Shown here piece after piece: positions 24,199 to 31,091 of a DNA stretch of 31,091 bases. A program made the position numbers and the translations under genes. The notes beneath the pieces were generated by a model. That model saw nothing but the letters and a program-made list of their open reading frames with translations, had not been told where the DNA came from and did no database searches. Position 1 is the stretch's first letter, and each line of letters begins with the position of its first letter. Source of the DNA: CAZQQN01 sp964549595 (GTDB lineage Bacteria > Bacteroidota > Bacteroidia > CAILMK01 > CAYYUA01); the NCBI GenBank assembly GCA_964549595.1, contig CAZJWK010000023.1, forward strand, positions 1 to 31,091, given 5' to 3'.

Positions 24199-25215
24199 AT
24201 GCAGAAACAGCTTTATTTTTTGGTCTTGATTTTGGTTGTTTTTTTTGTTTTCTATTCCGTGTATTATTATTCCAATTATCGGGTTCCGAATTCACCTGTG
24301 ATCAATCAGATGAAGGATTTAAATAAAAGCGGTATGACTTTTAATCCCTGGAAAGATAGCCTTAAACAGCTCAATATTATTTATTCTCCCGGGAGTAACT
24401 TGGCCTTAAAGCGGTATATCCGTTATAAAGGTAAACAGCTTTCTGATACCAATGTGAGTATTACGTTATCTAAAACCCAAGCCCATTTTAACCTTGGGGA
24501 AATACCCAATAATAATTTTATCTATCGGCATGGCCGTTATTCCGATTCCACTTCCGAAGTCATTAAAGGGCTTCAAAAAAGATGGTTTGGTAATAAGTTT
24601 GTCCTTCAAACGGATTTGGAAAAACAGACACCCTATATTTTCACGCATACTTACAAGAAGGTGATGTTCAATAATAGCTTTCGTTTGTTTAATCCGGGCC
24701 TTGTTTTCAAAGAAGACACTGTAAAAGCCATAGAGACCTTTGGCAATGTTTCTAAAGGGGTATTGCGCGGAATTAAATTATATAGAGAAGGTCAAAACCA
24801 AATAGTGGTGCTTCAATTGGAAGAGGGGGAGAAAATGGTTTTTGCCGGAATCCGGGGAAAAAATACGCTTTACCAGGCATATCAAGAAGTGAGTAAAAAG
24901 ATACAGCAAAACAAAGGGGAAACGCTATCAAAGTCCCACCATTTGGTTATTCCGATAATGGATTTTCATTTGCTAAAAAAGAAGCCTGTTTTGGATCAGG
25001 AAAAGGCATTGACAATTTTAACCAAGGTAAGTATTGGTATGAATACCGAATTCAGCGTTTTAAATACCCCAGAAACTCCGCCAAACAGAAAAAAAGTTTG
25101 GTTTGACAAACCGTTTTTATTTTTCTACAAACCAAAACCTACAAAAAGTCCTTATATTCTGGCTTGGATAAGTAACCCTGAGATACTTTTAAGAAAAGGA
25201 AGAGGAAACTTATGA
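24199..25215 (+). CDS. Membrane-anchored protein of unknown function behind gldE
   Basis: I do not recognise this 338-residue protein. Residues 1-25 are an uncleaved-looking hydrophobic anchor ending in a Tyr-rich stretch (VYYYSNY), and the rest is soluble and probably periplasmic. It is not GldD, which is a lipoprotein of about 190 residues. From about 170 on, short stretches recall serpins in the right order: GIKLYREGQNQIVVLQL, then HHLVIPIMDFHL, then WFDKPFLFFYK-x-SPYILAWISNP near the C-terminus. A reactive-centre loop is not evident. This is weak similarity by eye only. It is 13 bases after gldE, and its stop overlaps the next ATG (ATGA), so it belongs to the gldE transcript. Confidence 0.85.
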   Translation: MQKQLYFLVLILVVFFVFYSVYYYSNYRVPNSPVINQMKDLNKSGMTFNPWKDSLKQLNIIYSPGSNLALKRYIRYKGKQLSDTNVSITLSKTQAHFNLGEIPNNNFIYRHGRYSDSTSEVIKGLQKRWFGNKFVLQTDLEKQTPYIFTHTYKKVMFNNSFRLFNPGLVFKEDTVKAIETFGNVSKGVLRGIKLYREGQNQIVVLQLEEGEKMVFAGIRGKNTLYQAYQEVSKKIQQNKGETLSKSHHLVIPIMDFHLLKKKPVLDQEKALTILTKVSIGMNTEFSVLNTPETPPNRKKVWFDKPFLFFYKPKPTKSPYILAWISNPEILLRKGRGNL

Positions 25216-25889
25216 AAGTCCTTCTAACCGGATTATTTTTACTGTTGCTACCCTTTATGAGCCCAAAGGCCCAACCGCTTGATTCGGTTATTGCCAATAC
25301 TTCTCCTGTTCCTTTTTCAGCTTTGGATTCCAGGAATTCCACTTTGAAAGAGACCCCAATTCGAATGTTCGGGATTAAATTGGGATTGCAATGGGCGGAA
25401 AAATACAGGCTGGGCTTTGGCTACTACAATTTAAATACCCATTTTAAGGAAAACATTAATTATAAGTCGGTTCAAAACTCATTTAAAGGCCGGTTCCATT
25501 TCTGGTACATTAGTGCCTTTGGGGAAAAGCAATTTTTTGATAATCAAAAATTTCATTTAAATGGCACTTTTCATTTGGGCATGGGTCAAAGTTTTTTTAA
25601 GCCAAATAACAAACCGGCACTGCCTGACAGGATCAAGAAAGAATTTGTGCTTTTGGTCGAGCCACATGTCAGCGGGGCCTACAAGATTATACCTTGGTTA
25701 GGTGTGGGCGCTGGCTTGGGCTACCGTAAATCCATAATTCCTGATTTGTTAAGGACTGATAATTTTAATGGGGGTGTGGTAGCCATAAGTGTTCAGGTTT
25801 TTCCGTTTGCTCTTTATGAAGCCATTTTTAATAAAGAAAAAGGGCTTTTAAAAAGCCGCGCTAACCCCTTAACAAATTTTTATTTTTAA
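25212..25889 (+). CDS. Putative small outer-membrane beta-barrel protein
   Basis: A 225-residue protein of no family I recognise. The signal peptide (about 1-20, ending SPKA-Q) is followed by stretches of alternating hydrophobic and polar residues with many Tyr/Phe and Gly (GLQWAEKYRLGFGYYN, LGVGAGLGYR), and the last residue is Phe (TNFYF). These features fit an outer-membrane barrel of about eight strands. Its ATG overlaps the stop of the preceding membrane-anchored protein, so both are made together. No terminator is evident downstream. Confidence 0.83.
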   Translation: MKVLLTGLFLLLLPFMSPKAQPLDSVIANTSPVPFSALDSRNSTLKETPIRMFGIKLGLQWAEKYRLGFGYYNLNTHFKENINYKSVQNSFKGRFHFWYISAFGEKQFFDNQKFHLNGTFHLGMGQSFFKPNNKPALPDRIKKEFVLLVEPHVSGAYKIIPWLGVGAGLGYRKSIIPDLLRTDNFNGGVVAISVQVFPFALYEAIFNKEKGLLKSRANPLTNFYF

Positions 25890-25980
25890 TCACAATGAAG
25901 AGTAATTTAAAGCCCCTTAATTTGCATATATTGTATTGAAAAAGTAACTTTTCATTTTGCTGGGAAGGTTGAAAACGTAA

Positions 25981-26331
25981 ATGGATATGGACAAAGTCAT
26001 GCAAGATAAATGGGAAAAAGTGGTGGAAAAAGTGAAGGACCAATTTTATATGGAACCTGATTTAAAAGGGGTTTTATTTTTAATTGGCTTAAGGGAAACC
26101 GGGTCGGGAAAAAAGGAGTATACAAAAGAACAAAAAGAAGATTTTATGAATCTTGCCATATGCCGTATTTTAAGTATTTCCGGCTATTTTGAGTTTAAAG
26201 GGATTGATGAAAACGGTTGGCCGGATTGGGAACAAAAAAAGGCTTTCCCGAGGCTGGAATTGGATCAACAAGAAGCGTTGTTAAAAGAACACATTGTTAA
26301 GTATTTTGAAGAACAAAACCTTTTCAATTAA
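25981..26331 (+). CDS. Small conserved cytosolic protein of unknown function
   Basis: A 116-residue soluble protein without signal or membrane segments. Its parts are an N-terminal amphipathic helix, MEPDLKGVLFLIGLRETG, a charged KEYTKEQKEDFMNLAICRIL helix, and a GYFEFKGIDENGWPDWE block. I believe similar proteins are widespread in Bacteroidota, but their function is not known to me. Translation may begin at ATG 25981 or two codons later at ATG 25987. An 11-base motif (TTAATTTGCAT) at 25917 recurs upstream of the next gene. Confidence 0.82.
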   Translation: MDMDKVMQDKWEKVVEKVKDQFYMEPDLKGVLFLIGLRETGSGKKEYTKEQKEDFMNLAICRILSISGYFEFKGIDENGWPDWEQKKAFPRLELDQQEALLKEHIVKYFEEQNLFN

Positions 26332-26418
26332 TTTTCGGATTGGGCTTTTATTTAGGATGCTTAAAGTTAATTTGCATTGGAATTGGTTTTGAAAAGTTAT
26401 TAATATAAGGCTAATATC

Positions 26419-28932
26419 TTGCGTATTTCGATCCATTTAATCACCTTATTAATTAGTTTTTGGGTATTCATCCCTGCTTTAATGGGGCAAGATAAAACCA
26501 TTGTACAGGGGCGGGTTACAGATTCTACCACCGGTGACCCCATTCCTTATGCAGAGATAATTTTTATCAATCAACCAACCGAAGGTACAGCAAGTGATTT
26601 CGAAGGGTTTTATAAACTTACCACAAAGTCCGGTATAGATTCAATCAAGGTATCCATAATGGGCTATGAAACAGAAAAGAAACCAGTGAAACAGGGTGAA
26701 AAACAGAAAATAAATTTTCAGTTGTCAAGTACGTCCTATAAAATGGAAGAGGTTACTGTAACACCCGGAAAATACCCTTCTACCATTTTATTGGAAAATG
26801 TCTGGAAGAATAAGGCAACAAACAATAAAGCCACTTTGAAAGCCTATGAATATGAGAGTTATTCGCGCACTACTATATCAGTGAATAACATGAGTGAGGA
26901 CTTTAAAAAGCGGAAATACATGGAAAAGCTTAAACCGGTTTTGGATAGTATGCAAATATCCGCCGGAAAGGACGGAGAGGAAGTTCTACCGGTTTTTGTT
27001 TCAGAGACCATTTCCAAAGTTTATGAATTGAATAAACCGAACCGGCAAAAAGAATTTATCGAGGCCAGCAATGTAACCGGCGTTGGTTTAGAGGATGGTA
27101 GCTTTGTCAGTCAATTCGTAGGAGCATCCTTTCAACAGTATAATTTTTATGAGAATTGGTTAACGATTCTGAATAAAAATTTTGTATCCCCGATCGGGGA
27201 AAGCGGGCTTAATTTTTACGAGTACCGCCTGGTCGATACACAGGTATTGAATGGCTTTTATTGTTTTGAAGTGCAATATAAACCCAAGAGGGAAGAGGAT
27301 CTTGCTTTCTCCGGAAAATTTTGGATCCATGATACCACCTATGCCTTAAAACGTATTAAAGCTGAAACGACCGGGAATGCTAACCTCAATTTCATCGATA
27401 AGTTTAAAATTCATCAGGACTTGGAACCTACAAAAGCAGGCCCCTGGCTACCCTCTAAAACCAGGGTTACAACAGATGTGGCGGAGATCTCAGACAAAGC
27501 TTTTGGCATGATTGGGAAATATTATGCCTCCAACAAAAACTTTGTGGTTAACAAACCCAAAGATATCGAATTTTATGAAAAGGATATTGAAAAAAAATCT
27601 GATTACCAAGACCACAGCAGTGATTACTGGGAGGAAAACAGACACGGCAAACTTTCCGATAAGGATAAGAAAGTTTTCAACACTGTGGATTCCATCCGTA
27701 ATGTGCCTGTTGTTAAATCGTATGTAGAGGTTGCTGAAACCCTTGTAAGTGGCCATTTGGATTTGGGAAAAGTAGACCTCGGCCCTTACATTCTGCTTTA
27801 TGGTAATAATCCGGTAGAAGGACACCGATTCAGAATAGGGGCAAAAACCAATAGTAGATTCAGCAAAGATTGGATCTTAAATGGTTATCTGGCTTATGGA
27901 ACCAAAGACCGGAATTTTAAATACAACATCCAGGCAGAGAAATTTTTATCAAGGGAGAATTGGTCCAAAATAGGGTTTCAGCACAAGTACGATCTGGAAG
28001 GTTTGGGCGTTTATGATGATTTCTTCCAAACAAACACCCTCTTCCAATTTTCCAGTCAAATAGGTTTGGTAGAGCGTTTTAATCAAATACGCCTTAACAG
28101 GCTTTGGTTTGAAACGGACCTTTTTAAGGGGTTTTCCCAAAGGGCATTCTTCCTTACCAAGTATTATCAACCGAAAGGAAATTATACCTTTTCTTACCAG
28201 GATCCTCAAAAGGATAAGGCCAAAAGCAACAAGTTCCGTACTACCGAGTTTTCCCTTGAATCCCGTTATGCCCCGAAAGAGAAAAATATTATTAACGGGA
28301 ATGAGCGGGTTCGGCTCAGGACGGGAAAAGCGCCTGTTGTGACTTTACGGTACACTATGGGTATTAATGATTTTTTGGGAGGGGATTTTGATTACCACAA
28401 ATTATCCCTTGATTTGGAACAGGATTTAAATCTGGGCCCTGTTGGAAGAGGCTTTTACCGGGTTCAGGGTACCAAGATTTTTAATCGTTTGCCTTACCCC
28501 CTTCTGAATGTTTTTCCGGGTAACGAAACTTTTGTTCGGAGTGACAATACCTACAACCTCATGAATTTTTATGAATTTGTGGCAGACCGTTCCATTGAAG
28601 TATCCTATACCCAACATTTCGATGGGTTTCTACTTAACCGTGTGCCTTTGGTTAAAGAACTCAACCTGCGTTTGGTTGGTTCTGCCAAAGCAGCCCTTGG
28701 TGGCTATCATTCCGGCAATGATCAATATATTCCGGATGTTAATTCCGAGGGTCGATCTGTGACAAAAGATTATAAAACCTTTTCATCCGGAAAACCCTAT
28801 GTAGAAGTAAGCTATGGTTTTGAGAACATTCTCAAATTTATACGGCTTGAAGCCATACACCGTTTAACCTACTTGGATGGGGAAAACGTTAAGCCTTTTG
28901 GTGTGAAAGGGTCTCTTTACTTCAGCTTCTAA
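26419..28932 (+). CDS. DUF5686 / carboxypeptidase-regulatory-like outer-membrane protein
   Basis: An 837-residue outer-membrane protein. A signal peptide (about 1-23) precedes a carboxypeptidase-regulatory-like beta-sandwich at about 27-115 (VQGRVTDSTTGDPIPYAEI), as in SusC/TonB-dependent relatives. The remaining 700 residues are DUF5686-like, with periplasmic segments followed by an aromatic-rich beta barrel that ends GSLYFSF with the terminal Phe of barrel proteins. No TonB-plug domain is seen, so it is not a SusC homologue. The start is TTG 26419, since no ATG gives the signal peptide. Substrate and role are unknown. It stands alone, with 165 bases after it that hold no convincing gene. 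Confidence 0.88.
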   Translation: MRISIHLITLLISFWVFIPALMGQDKTIVQGRVTDSTTGDPIPYAEIIFINQPTEGTASDFEGFYKLTTKSGIDSIKVSIMGYETEKKPVKQGEKQKINFQLSSTSYKMEEVTVTPGKYPSTILLENVWKNKATNNKATLKAYEYESYSRTTISVNNMSEDFKKRKYMEKLKPVLDSMQISAGKDGEEVLPVFVSETISKVYELNKPNRQKEFIEASNVTGVGLEDGSFVSQFVGASFQQYNFYENWLTILNKNFVSPIGESGLNFYEYRLVDTQVLNGFYCFEVQYKPKREEDLAFSGKFWIHDTTYALKRIKAETTGNANLNFIDKFKIHQDLEPTKAGPWLPSKTRVTTDVAEISDKAFGMIGKYYASNKNFVVNKPKDIEFYEKDIEKKSDYQDHSSDYWEENRHGKLSDKDKKVFNTVDSIRNVPVVKSYVEVAETLVSGHLDLGKVDLGPYILLYGNNPVEGHRFRIGAKTNSRFSKDWILNGYLAYGTKDRNFKYNIQAEKFLSRENWSKIGFQHKYDLEGLGVYDDFFQTNTLFQFSSQIGLVERFNQIRLNRLWFETDLFKGFSQRAFFLTKYYQPKGNYTFSYQDPQKDKAKSNKFRTTEFSLESRYAPKEKNIINGNERVRLRTGKAPVVTLRYTMGINDFLGGDFDYHKLSLDLEQDLNLGPVGRGFYRVQGTKIFNRLPYPLLNVFPGNETFVRSDNTYNLMNFYEFVADRSIEVSYTQHFDGFLLNRVPLVKELNLRLVGSAKAALGGYHSGNDQYIPDVNSEGRSVTKDYKTFSSGKPYVEVSYGFENILKFIRLEAIHRLTYLDGENVKPFGVKGSLYFSF

Positions 28933-29097
28933 AACCTGGGATAGGCATTTGAGTGGTATTAAGAATGCTTTATTTCGGAGCGGCACTAATATGCCTTCAA
29001 AATTTATCTTAAAGAATGAGTTTTTTTGGGATAAAATCACGAGCAGCCTTCAAGTAAATAGTGCTATTCACCGGTCTGTGTTAATTAAACCATATTC

Positions 29098-30930
29098 GTG
29101 TTGCGAAAAACCATTTTTTCCTTACTAACCTTTACTGTCCTTTGTTTTGTCATTATTGGTGAACGGATTCACCACAAGCCCTCAAGTGTACTTACCTGGG
29201 ATAATTTCGGTTATTACCTTTACCTGCCTGCGTTATTTATTTACCAGGATCTGGGCATTGAAAACCGGGGCGTTTATGAGGACCTCATTGAAAAATACAA
29301 TGCTTCAGGCTCTTTTTACCAGGTTACTGAAACAGAGGATGGTAAACAAGTTATGCGATACCCGGTGGGCTGGTCCATTTTATATTCGCCTTTCTTCTTT
29401 ATTGGTCACGGGGTAGCGGTTTTTACAGACTTTAAAGTCGATGGCTTTTCGCCTCCCTACCAGTTTGCCATTGGGTACGGAAGTTTACTATTTGCTATTA
29501 TTGGCCTTTTTTTCTTTCGAAAATTTTTACAGCGTTTTTTTACCGATAAATTGGTAGCTGTTTTACTGGGCTTAGTGGTTTTAGGTACTGATTACCTCCA
29601 CATGACAAGCATGGGTAGTGTCCACCCCCACAATCATATTTTTGCGCTATTTGCCATATTTTGTTGGTTAACCGCTAAATGGCACCAGAAACCACTAAAA
29701 AAGTACGGTTTTCTAATAGGGTTAATAGGGGGGTTGATGATGGTTACCAGGCCGACTGCCGTACTTACTTTTTTAATCCCATTGCTCTGGGGTGTGAGCA
29801 GTTTTCAGGATTTTAAAAGTAAACTCCTGGAATTGTTTACCCTTTATAAACACCATATCGTTTCGCTCATTTTAGGCGTGCTCTTACCAGGAATGATCCA
29901 AATGCTTTATTGGAAGATCTATTCTGGTTCAATTTTGTTTTACAGCTACCAGGACCCGGGTGTGGGTTTTGATTTCCTGAATCCTCACACTTTAAAGTTC
30001 TTATTCAGTTTCCGCAAAGGTTGGTTTATCTACACGCCATTGGCTTTGCTCTTTATTTCCGGTTTTTTGTGCTATCAAAAGCGTCCTCATCAAAAAGGAC
30101 TGCTGATACCTATTCTGGTTTATTTGCTAATTCATCTTTACATTACTTCTTCCTGGACTTGCTGGTGGTTTGCCGGCGCAGATTACAGCCAAAGGGTCAT
30201 GCTTAAAACTTATGTGGTTTTGGCCATACCAATGGGCTGGTTATTGGAATTTATCCTCAGGAAGAAAAAATGGTTGATATTTAGCAGCTTTTTTATTTTG
30301 TTTGCTTTAACCGCTTTAAATGTCTTTCAAACATGGCAATTTCACCAAGGGATCATTCACCATAGCCGAATGACAAGGGATTACTATTTTAAAATTTTTG
30401 GAAAAACATACGTAAAACCAGAGTGGAGGGACTTACTACTTATTGACAGGTCCTTTGGGGAAAAGGATAAGATTCCCGAAGCACTCAGGGATAAGGGGCA
30501 AGTCATTGCTGCTTTTGATTTTGAAAATGGAAAACAAGTGAACGATTCAAGCTTATTGAATGCGGATTCTTCCGGGAATAGATGGCTTTTAATGAAGGCA
30601 GATAAGAAGTATTCGCCAACCATTGAACTGCCTTTCCACCAGATTACTGACAATTACTACGCCTGGCTGAAAACCCAGGTTACCATAAAACCGGTAAAAA
30701 CCATCAAGGAGAAAGTATATTTGGTTACCCATTTATCCCATGAAGGGGGTGCTTATAAATATCGAACCAAGGCATTGAACGAAGCTAAAAAGGGAGAAAC
30801 AATCCGGATCTCAATGCCCTATTTAACGCCTCATATCCGATCGAGACAAGATCCGTTAAAGGTTTTTGTGTGGAACCCCAATGGTCAGAAATTCCAGATA
30901 GATAACCTTAAAGTGCGCAAATACGAGTAG
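29098..30930 (+). CDS. GT-C-like polytopic membrane protein with C-terminal beta-sandwich
   Basis: A 610-residue inner-membrane protein with about ten hydrophobic segments between 1 and 410. The first external loop carries WDNFGYYLYLPA (Asp35), similar to the acidic motif of GT39/GT83-type lipid-linked glycosyltransferases, and VTRPTAV and FRKGWFIYTPLA further on are typical of this group. Residues 415-610 form a soluble domain rich in beta strands, ending FQIDNLKVRKYE like a jelly-roll/carbohydrate-binding module. I infer a sugar or phosphosugar transfer to lipids or surface polymer. The start is GTG 29098 (TTG follows directly); no ATG is nearby. The last 160 bases of the window after it hold nothing I can identify. 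Confidence 0.85.
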   Translation: MLRKTIFSLLTFTVLCFVIIGERIHHKPSSVLTWDNFGYYLYLPALFIYQDLGIENRGVYEDLIEKYNASGSFYQVTETEDGKQVMRYPVGWSILYSPFFFIGHGVAVFTDFKVDGFSPPYQFAIGYGSLLFAIIGLFFFRKFLQRFFTDKLVAVLLGLVVLGTDYLHMTSMGSVHPHNHIFALFAIFCWLTAKWHQKPLKKYGFLIGLIGGLMMVTRPTAVLTFLIPLLWGVSSFQDFKSKLLELFTLYKHHIVSLILGVLLPGMIQMLYWKIYSGSILFYSYQDPGVGFDFLNPHTLKFLFSFRKGWFIYTPLALLFISGFLCYQKRPHQKGLLIPILVYLLIHLYITSSWTCWWFAGADYSQRVMLKTYVVLAIPMGWLLEFILRKKKWLIFSSFFILFALTALNVFQTWQFHQGIIHHSRMTRDYYFKIFGKTYVKPEWRDLLLIDRSFGEKDKIPEALRDKGQVIAAFDFENGKQVNDSSLLNADSSGNRWLLMKADKKYSPTIELPFHQITDNYYAWLKTQVTIKPVKTIKEKVYLVTHLSHEGGAYKYRTKALNEAKKGETIRISMPYLTPHIRSRQDPLKVFVWNPNGQKFQIDNLKVRKYE

Positions 30931-31091
30931 AAAGGCAGGTTCTAATATGAATTTTAGGGAAATGTTTTGGAAAGTTTTGATTGAGTAATAAACGCCTATT
31001 TAAGTTGAGAATCTGTCATTGATGGGCTGGGCCGTGCCCTTCTATTGAACCCCGATTAAGGAAATCCTTGCAATCAGTTGACTTCTGGAAT

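Noticed and set aside
28991..29128. A 45-codon ORF (MPSKFILKNEFF...) before and into the GT-C-like gene.
   Set aside because: It overlaps the real gene out of frame, has no recognisable features, and its composition looks like random reading.

Overview
The window reads as chromosomal DNA of a member of the Bacteroidota (Cytophagia/Flavobacteriia-like). The evidence is a type IX secretion C-terminal sorting domain, a GldE homologue next to mutY and ssb, HU of the Bacteroidota type, DUF1573 and DUF5686 proteins, a SerB-SerA fusion, almost no Shine-Dalgarno sequences, and a recurrent TAnnTTTG promoter element. No rRNA, tRNA, CRISPR array, insertion sequence or prophage gene was found. The region is gene-dense and looks like ordinary core genome; no stretch over about 300 bases lacks a gene.

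Layout. 1-6415 (minus strand) is a biotin operon transcribed bioB-bioF-bioD-bioA-ketoacyl synthase-secreted hydrolase, with a TAnnTTTG promoter in front of bioB. No bioC, bioH or bioG is present, so the ketoacyl synthase is the only gene here that could help make the pimeloyl precursor. 6497-8346 holds a secreted T9SS cargo protein with its terminator and a small serine-hydrolase-like protein. 8343-10238 is a phosphoserine phosphatase/phosphoglycerate dehydrogenase/ACT fusion whose phosphatase motifs are intact but whose dehydrogenase half lacks the catalytic arginine. 10462-14392 holds a UspA protein, a CDF metal transporter with a Cys-rich tail, a SixA phosphatase, a TIGR04282 glycosyltransferase-like protein and a rhodanese lipoprotein. 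14625-17928 holds rsmI overlapping lnt, then two paralogous DUF1573 proteins separated by a strong terminator.

17980-20986 (minus) runs HU, TPR protein, a 30-residue very basic AURKAIP1/COX24-type protein, a possible 30-codon leader ORF, and ribonuclease G. Divergent from it, 21198-25889 (plus) runs mutY, ssb, gldE, then two unrecognised envelope proteins in the slot where gldD sits in Flavobacterium. 25981-30930 holds a small conserved cytosolic protein, a large DUF5686 outer-membrane protein and a GT-C-like membrane protein with a C-terminal beta-sandwich domain.

The points I would look at first are the degenerate dehydrogenase in the SerB-SerA fusion, the composition of the biotin operon, the unknown pair behind gldE (the first has a faint serpin-like C-terminus), and the small ORF coupled to the rng start. 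No defence system or clearly new mobile system is visible.
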